Origin: Thiodiazotropha sp037382205
GTDB lineage: Bacteria; Pseudomonadota; Gammaproteobacteria; Chromatiales; Chromatiaceae
Direction of reading: 5' to 3'
NCBI GenBank assembly: GCA_037382205.1
Contig: JARRQD010000235.1
Location: 1 to 10,545 of the forward strand
Length of the DNA: 10,545 nucleotides
Shown: positions 1 through 7,202 of the stretch, in pieces
Numbering within the stretch: the first letter of the stretch is position 1
Layout: each line of letters begins with the position of its first letter
Position numbers and translations under genes: made by a program
The notes under the pieces: model-generated
The model's input: the letters and a program-made list of their open reading frames with translations, nothing else
Told to the model about the DNA's origin: nothing
Databases searched by the model: none

Positions 1-50
1 CAGTAATAGTTGAGGTTGGGTGTCAAATGTAATCACTATTTTTTGCCTAT

Positions 51-68
51 GACTACCTGGACTACCTA
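51..68 (+). repeat. 9-bp tandem direct repeat upstream of mtoX
   Basis: Two adjacent copies, gactacctg and gactaccta, lie 35 bases before the chosen mtoX start. They could be a regulator half-site pair or chance. No convincing sigma70 or sigma54 promoter is visible in bases 1-102, so the mtoX promoter may lie partly outside the window. Confidence 0.4.
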
Positions 69-88
69 ATTAAAGATTCAAGTGATTT

Positions 89-93
89 GGAGG
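89..93 (+). promoter_or_regulatory. Ribosome binding site of mtoX
   Basis: A strong GGAGG lies 9 bases before the ATG at 103. It fixes the start at 103 rather than at an in-frame start at 82, which would overlap the site and place seven poorly fitting residues before an otherwise typical signal peptide. Confidence 0.8.
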
Positions 94-102
94 CGTATAT
101 TT

Positions 103-1398
103 ATGAAGTTAACTACCCTGAATAAGGTCAGTAAGGTAGCAATGGCAGTTTCCATTGCAACGACTACAGCGTTAACCATGTTGTCAACATCTACAGTTGC
201 TGATGAAACGTGTCAATCACCCTACATGGCAAAAATTGTCGGTCAAGAGGATTATGTCTATGTCTGGACTCTTGGCGTTGAAGGTGTTGGTGATGGTCAG
301 GACAAGTTGGTAACTGTGTCAGTCAATCCTAATTCCAAAAATTACGGAAAGATTGTTGATAGCCTTTCTGTTGGGGGAAGAAACGAGGCTCACCATTCAG
401 GATTCACAGACGATCGTAGATATTTGTGGGCCGGTGGTCTGGATACCAACAAGATCTTCATTTTTGATGTAGCGAGTAATCCTGGTAAGCCCAAGTTGCA
501 TCATGTTGTAACTGATTTCGTCGCAAAAAGTGGCGGTGTTGTCGGGCCTCATACCACCTATGCATTGCCAGGTAGAATGATGGTCACAGGATTATCAAAC
601 AATAAGGACCATGGAGGTCGGACGGCATTGGTAGAGTACACAAATGAGGGTGAATATATTGCAACTCACTGGATGCCTACTGATGAAAATCTGCATGGAG
701 CAGAAAAGGCAGGTAATTTTGCAGATGGTTATGGTTACGATATCCGCGCACTACCGCGTCGAAATGTAATGGTATCTTCTTCATTTACTGGCTGGTCCAA
801 CTATATGATGGACTTCGGTAAAATGTTAAAAGATAAAGAAGCAATGAAGAGATTTGGTAATACAGTTGTTGTATGGGATCTACATACTCGTAAACCAAAG
901 AAAGTTCTCGACGTTCCCGGTGCACCTCTAGAAGTACGTTGTGCATGGCAGCCTAATAATAATTGGTGTATAACAACGACTGCACTCACCTCAAAGATCT
1001 GGATGATTTATGAAGATGAGGCTGGTGAGTGGCAATCCAAAGCTGTTGCTGATATAGGGGATCCTTCAAAGGTGCCTCTTCCTGTTGACATCTCTATAGC
1101 TTCTGATGACTCAGGTTTATGGGTTAATACATTCATGGATGGCAAGACACGCTACTTCGACTTAAGTGATCCGTTTAACCCAAAGCAAGTTTATGAGAAA
1201 AAGATTGCATCTCAGGTAAATATGGCCTCATCGAGTTGGGATGGAAAACGTGTCTACTATACCAGCTCTCTGCTGGGTAACTGGGATAAAAAAGGCGAAT
1301 CAGATGAGCAGTTCTTCAAGGCCTTCCACTGGGATGGAAACAAGCTAACCGAACAGTTTGAGATCGACTTCTACAAAGAAAAGATGGGAAGGGCTTGA
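103..1398 (+). CDS. mtoX: Methanethiol oxidase (SBP56 family), C-terminally truncated by an inverted-repeat insertion
   Basis: This is a copper-dependent periplasmic methanethiol oxidase of the SBP56/selenium-binding protein family, which converts methanethiol to formaldehyde, hydrogen peroxide and hydrogen sulfide. The 431-residue product starts with a Sec signal peptide (basic MKLTTLNKVSK, hydrophobic stretch, likely cleavage after A33 in TVA-DE). SBP56 hallmarks follow in order: NEAHHSG (residues 95-100), GPHTTYALPG, GYDIRALPRRNVMVSS, LEVRCAW, and LPVDISIASDDSGLWV followed by YFDLSDPFNPK. The histidines in the first two are candidate copper ligands. A SCO-MauG gene follows, the usual company of mtoX. 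The reading frame stops at TGA 1396-1398, inside an exact inverted copy of bases 1294-1320. Beyond the insert the expected C-terminus (QMRFGAYALYGK and more) continues in the same frame to TAA 1501-1503, so the gene appears broken after GRA. Family call is confident; activity of this copy is doubtful. Confidence 0.92.
   Translation: MKLTTLNKVSKVAMAVSIATTTALTMLSTSTVADETCQSPYMAKIVGQEDYVYVWTLGVEGVGDGQDKLVTVSVNPNSKNYGKIVDSLSVGGRNEAHHSGFTDDRRYLWAGGLDTNKIFIFDVASNPGKPKLHHVVTDFVAKSGGVVGPHTTYALPGRMMVTGLSNNKDHGGRTALVEYTNEGEYIATHWMPTDENLHGAEKAGNFADGYGYDIRALPRRNVMVSSSFTGWSNYMMDFGKMLKDKEAMKRFGNTVVVWDLHTRKPKKVLDVPGAPLEVRCAWQPNNNWCITTTALTSKIWMIYEDEAGEWQSKAVADIGDPSKVPLPVDISIASDDSGLWVNTFMDGKTRYFDLSDPFNPKQVYEKKIASQVNMASSSWDGKRVYYTSSLLGNWDKKGESDEQFFKAFHWDGNKLTEQFEIDFYKEKMGRA
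1294..1320 (+). repeat. Left arm of a perfect 27-bp inverted repeat, inside mtoX
   Basis: This segment begins ggcgaatcagatgag and ends gttcttcaag. It encodes the normal GESDEQFFK part of MtoX, so it is probably the original from which the right arm was copied. The arms are 73 bases apart; the match extends about 3 more bases with one mismatch on the inner side. Confidence 0.95.
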
Positions 1399-1420
1399 AG
1401 AACTGCTCATCTGATTCGCC
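1394..1420 (-). repeat. Right arm of the 27-bp inverted repeat; carries the premature mtoX stop
   Basis: This is an exact reverse complement of 1294-1320. It contains the TGA at 1396-1398 and separates codons for KMGRA from codons for QMRFGAY. The homologous family C-terminus is expected to read roughly GRA-H-QMRF, so the arm seems to have replaced about one codon with 24 bases, keeping frame. In mRNA the arms could form a 27-bp stem over a 73-base loop. Confidence 0.93.
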
Positions 1421-1503
1421 AAATGCGTTTCGGTGCATATGCGTTGTATGGAAAACGTAGTGACGAGATGTTAAAAGGTAAAGATCTTGCTTCTTCTGAG
1501 TAA
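1399..1503 (+). pseudogene. mtoX: Detached C-terminal coding remnant of mtoX
   Basis: Reading on in the mtoX frame after the TGA gives 34 codons to TAA at 1501-1503. The first seven (RTAHLIR) come from the inverted-repeat insert. The remaining 27 begin QMRFGAYALYGK and end KGKDLASSE, and look like the genuine end of MtoX; SBP56 proteins end with a conserved A-H-x-[ML]-R-[YF] motif. No start codon with a good ribosome site precedes this stretch, so independent translation is unlikely. Confidence 0.75.
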
Positions 1504-1518
1504 GATTCATTACATAAC

Positions 1519-1538
1519 TCTACCCATTCGTGGGTAGA
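1519..1538 (+). terminator. 8-bp hairpin with UUCG tetraloop after mtoX
   Basis: The sequence tctaccca-ttcg-tgggtaga forms a perfect 8-bp stem with an extra-stable UUCG loop 16 bases after the intact mtoX stop at 1503. It lacks a downstream U-run, so it more likely stabilises the mtoX mRNA 3' end, or works with the next hairpin, than terminates alone. Confidence 0.6.
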
Positions 1539-1556
1539 TTAAATTTCCTCTAAATT

Positions 1557-1579
1557 AGACCCTTTTTAGGGTCTTTTTT
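1557..1579 (+). terminator. Rho-independent terminator between mtoX and the SCO-MauG gene
   Basis: The stem agaccct/agggtct (1557-1563 with 1568-1574) closes on a tttt loop and is followed directly by an uninterrupted T-run to 1579. This is a textbook intrinsic terminator, 26 bases before the next gene's start. It suggests that mtoX is made at a higher level and that the maturation gene gets only read-through or has its own promoter. Confidence 0.85.
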
Positions 1580-1604
1580 AGATTGTAGTTATATTGAGTT
1601 TGAG

Positions 1605-3410
1605 ATGATGAAGAGCTTTTCAACTAACCTGGTATTGATTATTTGTATGATGGGAAGTTTTGCAACCTCAGCTACAACAGAAGTCAAAGAAGAAGTTTAT
1701 CAATCCGAAGTGTTGGCTCCATTTTATACTGATCCAGAGTATCCTCCTCCTTTGGTAGGTAGCTATCAATTGCCAGCTATTGGCTATGCGACCGATGGGG
1801 CGGTGATTACTGAAAAAGGTGAGTCTGAGAGTCTATATGATTTATTGGGCAACGATAAAATCATCTTGCTGAGTTTCTTTTATAGTACATGCAGCGACAT
1901 TAATGGTTGCCCACTAGCAACAGCTGTGATGTACAGTCTACAAGATATTGTAAAAAAAGATCCGATATTAGCGGGTCGTTTTCAAATGATAAGTTTAAGT
2001 TTTGATCCGAGCTTCGATACTCCGGAAGTGGTTTCACTCTATGGTGCAGGTCTCGCGCAAAGTAGTGATTGGCGCTTTGCTACAACAGCATCGCTTGATG
2101 ATATAAACCCGATACTAGAAGGTTATGGTCAATCAGTCATAAGGGATATCGATGAAAACGGAAATGAGTTACCCTCGTTTTCTCATATTTTGAAGGTTTT
2201 TCTTATTGATGCACAGAAAAAAATTCGCAATATTTACAGTGTATCGTTTCTATATCCAGAGCTTATTGTTGCTGATGCTAAAACCATACTGGCAGAAGCA
2301 GGTAATAAACAGAATGGAAGCGTTAGTGACGTTAAGCTAGGCGCTTCTTTGTCAAAGCCAGGAGATTATAAAGGGGGTTATGAGTCAAAGGATTATCAGA
2401 CTAAAAGTCTTGATGTTGAGCAACGAAGAGGTAATAAAACTGACCTTTACAAATATGTTAAAAATCCTCCTTTAGGACTACCTGCTATACCGCAACCCGC
2501 CGAAAACATAATCACACGTGAAAAAATAGAGCTTGGCAGGAAGATGTTTTACGATCGTCGTCTATCTCTAAATGATACCTTCTCGTGTGCTATGTGCCAC
2601 ATACCAGAGCAGGGCTTTACGAATAATGAATTAGCTATGGCTATCGGATTAGAGGGGCGTAGTACGCGACGTAATGCACCAACAATCTATAACAGTGGAT
2701 ATCTACAAAATCTTTTTCATGACGGTAGAGAGGAGACACTCGAACAGCAGGCATGGGGACCACTGTTAACCAGAAGTGAGATGGCTAATCCATCTGTTGG
2801 TGCGGTAATTAAAAAGATACGCAGGCTTCCAGATTACAAAAATCTGTTTGAGCAAGCATTTAATGGCGAACCTGTAAATATGCAGAATGTTGGAAAAGCG
2901 CTGGCGAGTTACGAGCGTGTGTTGGTGTCTGGAAATTCTATGCATAATACAGGTTTGGGATACAGAGAGTCGATGGGTATACGCCCTGAGAAAGAGAAGA
3001 TGTTGGTAGCCCCGGGCTTCTACCTGGAGGTGAGTCAGGATGTGTTAGATGATATTGGTCATAAGCCACCAACAGATGTTGGCTTATATGAAATTACTGA
3101 AAACCCTCTTGATCGTTGGAAGTATCATACACCAAGTCTGAGGAATGTGGCTCTGACTGCACCCTACATGCATAATGGTTCTTTAAGTAGTCTACGTGAA
3201 GTCGTCGAGTTTTATAATCAGGGAGGAGTTGAAAACGAACTACTGGATCCACGGATAAGACCACTCGACTTAAACAATGATGAAGTGGCTTATCTGGTGG
3301 ATTTTATGCTCAGTCTTACCGGTGGCAATGTAGATGAATTAGTATCGGATGCCTTTGCCTCACCTGTCGGTGACCTAACGCAGGATGACCCTCACTGGTC
3401 GCGCAATTAG
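1605..3410 (+). CDS. SCO1/SenC-MauG fusion protein, probable MtoX maturation factor, second haem site missing
   Basis: This 601-residue exported protein has a signal peptide (residues 1 to about 23, ending FATSA). Residues about 45-240 form a SCO1/SenC thioredoxin-like domain: STCSDINGCPLA carries C96 and C102, and SHILKVFLID carries H194, the expected copper-binding Cys-Cys-His set, though with five residues between the cysteines instead of three. Residues about 285-575 form a MauG/cytochrome c peroxidase domain with LGRKMFYDRRLS, one haem motif CAMCH (328-332), ASYERVLVSGNS and the late YMHNGSLSSLREVVEFY (from 521). The family has two c-haems, but no second CXXCH exists: VSGNS (to S445) runs straight into MHNTGLGY (from 446), which normally follows the second haem segment by some 50 residues. 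Next to mtoX, the likely job is delivering copper and oxidatively maturing MtoX in the periplasm. The ATG-ATG start has only a weak ribosome site; 1605 or 1608 could be used. Confidence 0.88.
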   Translation: MMKSFSTNLVLIICMMGSFATSATTEVKEEVYQSEVLAPFYTDPEYPPPLVGSYQLPAIGYATDGAVITEKGESESLYDLLGNDKIILLSFFYSTCSDINGCPLATAVMYSLQDIVKKDPILAGRFQMISLSFDPSFDTPEVVSLYGAGLAQSSDWRFATTASLDDINPILEGYGQSVIRDIDENGNELPSFSHILKVFLIDAQKKIRNIYSVSFLYPELIVADAKTILAEAGNKQNGSVSDVKLGASLSKPGDYKGGYESKDYQTKSLDVEQRRGNKTDLYKYVKNPPLGLPAIPQPAENIITREKIELGRKMFYDRRLSLNDTFSCAMCHIPEQGFTNNELAMAIGLEGRSTRRNAPTIYNSGYLQNLFHDGREETLEQQAWGPLLTRSEMANPSVGAVIKKIRRLPDYKNLFEQAFNGEPVNMQNVGKALASYERVLVSGNSMHNTGLGYRESMGIRPEKEKMLVAPGFYLEVSQDVLDDIGHKPPTDVGLYEITENPLDRWKYHTPSLRNVALTAPYMHNGSLSSLREVVEFYNQGGVENELLDPRIRPLDLNNDEVAYLVDFMLSLTGGNVDELVSDAFASPVGDLTQDDPHWSRN

Positions 3411-3448
3411 CAAAGCATAGAATTGCGTTGCGGTGTACATATAAATCT

Positions 3449-5386
3449 CTATCTAGGAGGGCGAATGTCGAAGTTACGCATTTTTCGATATAGTGTATTT
3501 CTGCTGACCCCTAACTTTGAAGCAACTTGTGTCACGTTCCAGTAGGCGAGTTCCATTTCGCGTAAAATAGTATCACGTTCTGCAATCTCAAGTGGATTGA
3601 TCTTTCTTGCTGATGTCTTGGGCTTGGAATTTGACTCAAGATTCGCTTCGAAAATTTCATCAGGAAGATCTTGAATTCTAATCGTGTTATCGTCACATAA
3701 ACCAATGATAGTACGTAATGTGTTACGTAATTGACGAAAATTACCTGGCCATTGGTATGTATAAAGCGCATTCAATGCATTTTGTTCTATTGCTATATCT
3801 TCTATAAGAGCTGCCTCAATTTTAAGCAGGTGGTCGATCAAGGCCTGCTTATCTTCTCGGTCCCTTAGTGGCGGCATCTGCAGGCTAATGCCATTCAGTC
3901 GATAATAGAGGTCAATTCGAAAGCGTCCTTCTTCAACCAATTGTGGTAATTCTTTGTGTGTCGCACTAATCAAGCGTATGTCTACTTTCTTTGCTGTCTC
4001 TCCTCCAAGAGGAATAACCTCCCTCTCTTCCAGCACTCTCAGTAACCGTGCTTGTAAGTGCAAAGGCATGTCACCAATCTCATCGAGAAATAGGGTGCCG
4101 CCATCTGCTTGTACAATCTTTCCTCGTGATCCCTCTTTACTCGCTCCTGTAAATGCACCAGGCCTATATCCGAAGAGTTCACTCTCAATCAGAGTTTCAG
4201 GTATAGATGCACAATTGACAGCGATGAATGGCTTTTTTGAGCGACTGCTTTGCTGATGTATAGCATTTGCGAAAACATCCTTTCCGGTACCTGTTTCACC
4301 AAGCAAGATAAAGGGAATATCTCTTTCTAAAAGTTTTTTTGCTCGGTCAATATTTCGATGCATTTTTGCATCACCAAATTCAAGATCATCTAAATTTGGT
4401 GCTCTATTAGCTTTTTCTGTAGTTGCGATACGAATTTGTTTTTCGTATTTGCTATCTGGTGTTAGATAGTTAGCAAAGAAGCTCGTGCCATTAATAGACT
4501 CTAATACTATCGTTTGTTCATTTTCAAAACTATTTTCTCTACTCCAGATTTGATTGATATCGAGGTCAAAGTATTGATTAATCCTCTGCCCAATAAATTT
4601 CACGGTACTGCTTAGGTTAAGTTGTTTGTGGGCACTACGATTCGCTGCACTTACCGTCCCCTCATCATTAAAAGCAATCAGGCTTTCTGCAGGTGTACTT
4701 ATAAGCTCTGGCTGACTGTGAAAGCGAATAATGTAATTCTTCTTCATACACCTTAGAAGTAATTGATTTTCTATGACACGAACAGAATTATTCAATAAAT
4801 CAATTATATGTTCGTGAAACGAGCGAGAATTACTTGTTGCATCTAAAATTGCAATTAAATCACCACTTGGACAATGTACTGGAAGTGTAGTGTGGTTACT
4901 ATTCTTGCTTTTAGAGATAAAATGTTCGTTGTTATGAACAGTAAAAGGCCATTTTTCAACGAAACATGTTCGTAGGCCCTCGCGGTCATGGGTAAACTCT
5001 GATCTAATAGACTTCATGTTTTGAGTAATCCGTGAGCAGTTAATTGCGTCTTGCAAGGTATCTCCACAAAGATTAATGACGCTACCTTTATTATCAGTCA
5101 ATCGAATCTTTATGGCAGAATCTTTCAATTGTAGGCGCAGATTATTCATTACTGAGCAAGTGATTTCATGTAGATATGCATAGGTTTTCTGCCCATCAGT
5201 TAGATTGCCTGTATCTGCATCTACAGGTTCTCTTAACTGTTGGTCAGAGACTAAAGTGGGATTGTTAAGAAAACGCTTCCAAGGTCTCACCGCTCTACTT
5301 TTAGTGGTATCCATGTTTTCACTAACACCACAAGTCGGTTCACTAATCATCTCATAGTGTTTCTTGCAGGTGATATTACTATTCAT
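3449..5386 (-). CDS. AcoR-like sigma54-dependent transcriptional activator
   Basis: This enhancer-binding protein acts on sigma54 RNA polymerase. With the start at 5386 it has 645 residues, usual for AcoR-type regulators. The N-terminal part (about 35-215) resembles the divergent AcoR GAF sensor region (WKRFLNNP, then NEHFISKS and SGDLIAILDATS). A PAS-like segment follows (about 230-305, LIAFNDEGTVSAANR). The AAA+ domain has Walker A GETGTGKD (363-370), the sigma54-contacting GAFTGA (410-415) and Walker B LFLDEIGD (432-439). A Fis-type helix-turn-helix ends it (NVTQVASKLGVSRNTLYRKM). The start at 5386 is preferred over 5458 because an AAGG lies 7 bases upstream and the extra 24 residues look non-coding. 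It lies downstream of the FadL gene on the same strand and converges on the SCO-MauG gene. Its ligand is unknown; the sigma54 promoter at 7436 is its most obvious local target. Confidence 0.93.
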   Translation of the reverse strand: MNSNITCKKHYEMISEPTCGVSENMDTTKSRAVRPWKRFLNNPTLVSDQQLREPVDADTGNLTDGQKTYAYLHEITCSVMNNLRLQLKDSAIKIRLTDNKGSVINLCGDTLQDAINCSRITQNMKSIRSEFTHDREGLRTCFVEKWPFTVHNNEHFISKSKNSNHTTLPVHCPSGDLIAILDATSNSRSFHEHIIDLLNNSVRVIENQLLLRCMKKNYIIRFHSQPELISTPAESLIAFNDEGTVSAANRSAHKQLNLSSTVKFIGQRINQYFDLDINQIWSRENSFENEQTIVLESINGTSFFANYLTPDSKYEKQIRIATTEKANRAPNLDDLEFGDAKMHRNIDRAKKLLERDIPFILLGETGTGKDVFANAIHQQSSRSKKPFIAVNCASIPETLIESELFGYRPGAFTGASKEGSRGKIVQADGGTLFLDEIGDMPLHLQARLLRVLEEREVIPLGGETAKKVDIRLISATHKELPQLVEEGRFRIDLYYRLNGISLQMPPLRDREDKQALIDHLLKIEAALIEDIAIEQNALNALYTYQWPGNFRQLRNTLRTIIGLCDDNTIRIQDLPDEIFEANLESNSKPKTSARKINPLEIAERDTILREMELAYWNVTQVASKLGVSRNTLYRKMRNFDIRPPR

Positions 5387-5479
5387 TTCAGTACCTTTTC
5401 TTGTTTTCTGTAAGTTACTCGACGTACTGTGCCTGATATTGATTTGGTACATGAGCAATAATGGGTTTAGTGCTACCTG
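5387..5479 (-). other. Short spacer between FadL gene and activator gene
   Basis: This spacer of 93 bases separates the FadL stop from the regulator start on the minus strand. I see no intrinsic terminator in it, so the regulator may be transcribed from the FadL promoter; a separate weak promoter cannot be excluded. Confidence 0.4.
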
Positions 5480-6736
5480 TTAGAAATTCCAGGATAAGGC
5501 AAAACCCAGGTGCCAGGAGTGAGTTTCAGCGTGGGTGTGGCCTCCTCCAGAGAGACTGCCAGTACCATAATCCCGCTCTTCTGCGAACTGCCAGCCGAAG
5601 TGAGCATCAAGGTCAATTGGGGGCGCGAGAAAGCCTTCATAGCCAAAGCCAACCGTCAGTCTATGTTTGTAAATAACTTCGGCTTGTGTGGCCTGAATAT
5701 ACTGGGTAACCGACTGATTCAAAGGTATCACCCCGACATTGCTGTAGACCTGAGTGATTCCACCTATAGGACCAGTTGCTCCGGTATCTGTAGGGTCTTC
5801 GCCGTAGCCGTAACCTATACGATATTTCCAGCTACCGCTGGTTAACTGAGCTCCAAGGGTAATGATGCCTTGATCATCATACAGATCCTGCCAAAATTTA
5901 GCGTCATCCCAGAATTTATACATAACATCAACAGCCAGCAATAGGTTGCCGTTCATAAGGCTATTGTTAGCAATTCCGAATCCAATGTTTGCTGGTTGTT
6001 CAATGGTGGGGCTTGCATAGTCGGTAGCACTAATCTGAACTTGATTTTCGAATGTGTGTTTAAGTTCGGTTTGGTAATATGCGCCGATGGTAGTAGCGCC
6101 TCTATCATAGGTGGCGCCAAATGTACCTCTTAAGCCAATGTCGTGCGTAGCCGCTGAAGTAGAGGATAAACCAAGATCGAGTTCTGCAAAGCTTATGGTG
6201 GCTGCCGCCCCCAATGAAAGGTCAGGGGTAATTTCATAACCTAATCCGGCATTGACGCCAAGTATGATGAATTCAGCGCCTGCGCCAAGACTGCCTGGGT
6301 TATCTCTGAACGCTGCACCTATTCCAGAAATAGCTGTAAGCCCCATACCAAAGGTAGCTGGAATTCCCATGCTACTGAGGTCTTGGGTGACACCGGTATT
6401 TGGGACTGCAAATATACTGGTTCCAGAGTCCTCGCTGAAAGCCGTACCAGTAACACTACCATCATGGGTTAGTTCAACTTCTGGCATATAGAATGTTGCA
6501 CCAAAGCTGTACTTACTGCCTTTAAGCTGGCTCAAGGTAGCAGGATTACCAAATATTGCAGAGGTAATGTCCTGGGGGCGAGCCAAGCTGGTTCCTGCCA
6601 TACCACCGGATGCTGGTGCCAATGTATTGTGCAGATCGTAGCCGTATGGCCCTGCAAGCGTGTTTACTGAGTAAATACTACTTGCAGCCATAGCTAGTAT
6701 GGATGTGTACTTTCTTATATCAATCTGTTTTGTCAT
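5480..6736 (-). CDS. FadL/TodX-family outer membrane hydrophobic-compound channel
   Basis: This is an outer membrane beta-barrel of the OMPP1/FadL/TodX family, which admits long-chain fatty acids or other hydrophobic compounds through a lateral opening. The 418-residue protein has a signal peptide with likely cleavage after A28 (NTLA-GPYG). The mature N-terminus has the family's plug-region pattern, SGGMAGTSLARPQDITSAIF followed by NPATL (64-68). The remainder alternates in amphipathic strands and ends LGFALSWNF, with the C-terminal aromatic residue needed for barrel assembly. A histidine-rich loop, HTHAETHSWH (400-409), precedes the last strand. The start at 6736 is chosen over 6781 because GGGG lies 8 bases upstream and the signal peptide then begins properly. 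The substrate cannot be inferred; the neighbouring flavoprotein and sigma54 activator suggest uptake of a catabolic substrate. Confidence 0.9.
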   Translation of the reverse strand: MTKQIDIRKYTSILAMAASSIYSVNTLAGPYGYDLHNTLAPASGGMAGTSLARPQDITSAIFGNPATLSQLKGSKYSFGATFYMPEVELTHDGSVTGTAFSEDSGTSIFAVPNTGVTQDLSSMGIPATFGMGLTAISGIGAAFRDNPGSLGAGAEFIILGVNAGLGYEITPDLSLGAAATISFAELDLGLSSTSAATHDIGLRGTFGATYDRGATTIGAYYQTELKHTFENQVQISATDYASPTIEQPANIGFGIANNSLMNGNLLLAVDVMYKFWDDAKFWQDLYDDQGIITLGAQLTSGSWKYRIGYGYGEDPTDTGATGPIGGITQVYSNVGVIPLNQSVTQYIQATQAEVIYKHRLTVGFGYEGFLAPPIDLDAHFGWQFAEERDYGTGSLSGGGHTHAETHSWHLGFALSWNF

Positions 6737-6975
6737 ATCTATAACCCCATTTGGGAGATCCTCGGCTGTTATTAGTCGCACTTACACCTGTTGAAGGTGA
6801 TCTTGCGAGCTGATTTATCACATCGCACATAAGCTTCAGGGCGCACATGTCAGAATATCCGTGGTTTAATTACGGGCTTGGGCGATTTTGATCCGGTCTA
6901 TTGATACTGATCCCTGGATCCCTTATGTAAGATAGACTTTGTGGGCCACTGACAGATAACTCTAGTGACTCTATA

Positions 6976-6998
6976 AGTTCTGCGATATACGCAGAACT
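6976..6998. repeat. Perfect 9-bp inverted repeat, candidate operator
   Basis: The sequence agttctgcg-atata-cgcagaact is a perfect dyad with a 5-base centre, about 240 bases upstream of the FadL start. The geometry fits a dimeric DNA-binding protein; there is no T-run on either side, so termination is unlikely. Confidence 0.6.
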
Positions 6999-7021
6999 AC
7001 GTGTATAAAGGTAAGGCTGTT

Positions 7022-7202
7022 ACATTCAATTTCACTACTTGAAAACACGAGGATTTGAATGTCACACAATTAGGACAGATAACAACACTGCGTCATTTGA
7101 GCGATACATTGTGCATATGACACAATCTATGCGACCCTCAATCCTCGCTCAAAATCCCGCTTTATCTTGGTGTCAGACGGTGAGGTTTGTTGCAACATTC
7201 AA
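7022..7202. repeat. Three copies of octamer ACATTCAA
   Basis: Copies are at 7022-7029 (+), 7055-7062 (-) and 7195-7202 (+). The first two form an inverted pair with a 25-base spacer. Three exact octamers in 181 bases are more than expected by chance and could be regulator contacts; function is unproven. Confidence 0.4.

Noticed and set aside
33..47. Possible sigma54 promoter before mtoX (ttttttgcc)
   Set aside because: The TTGC element has no GG ten bases upstream of its GC, so the invariant -24 element is absent.
1396..1398. UGA in a 'selenium-binding protein' next to a large hairpin, suggesting selenocysteine recoding
   Set aside because: A bacterial SECIS is a compact stem-loop just after the UGA. 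Here the UGA is inside the right arm of a 27-bp stem whose other arm is 73 bases upstream, and the insert is an exact copy of nearby coding sequence. The family name does not imply selenocysteine.
1316..1510. 64-codon minus-strand frame over the mtoX end
   Set aside because: It repeats GESDEQFF only because of the inverted repeat and otherwise has no protein-like features or ribosome site.
3954..4256. Plus-strand frame of 100 codons opposite the sigma54 activator
   Set aside because: It is antisense to the highly conserved AAA+ core and is a shadow of that coding sequence.
7165..7195. Second sigma54-like site (ggtgaggtttgttgca)
   Set aside because: The gap between GG and GC is 11 bases rather than 10, which normally abolishes sigma54 recognition.
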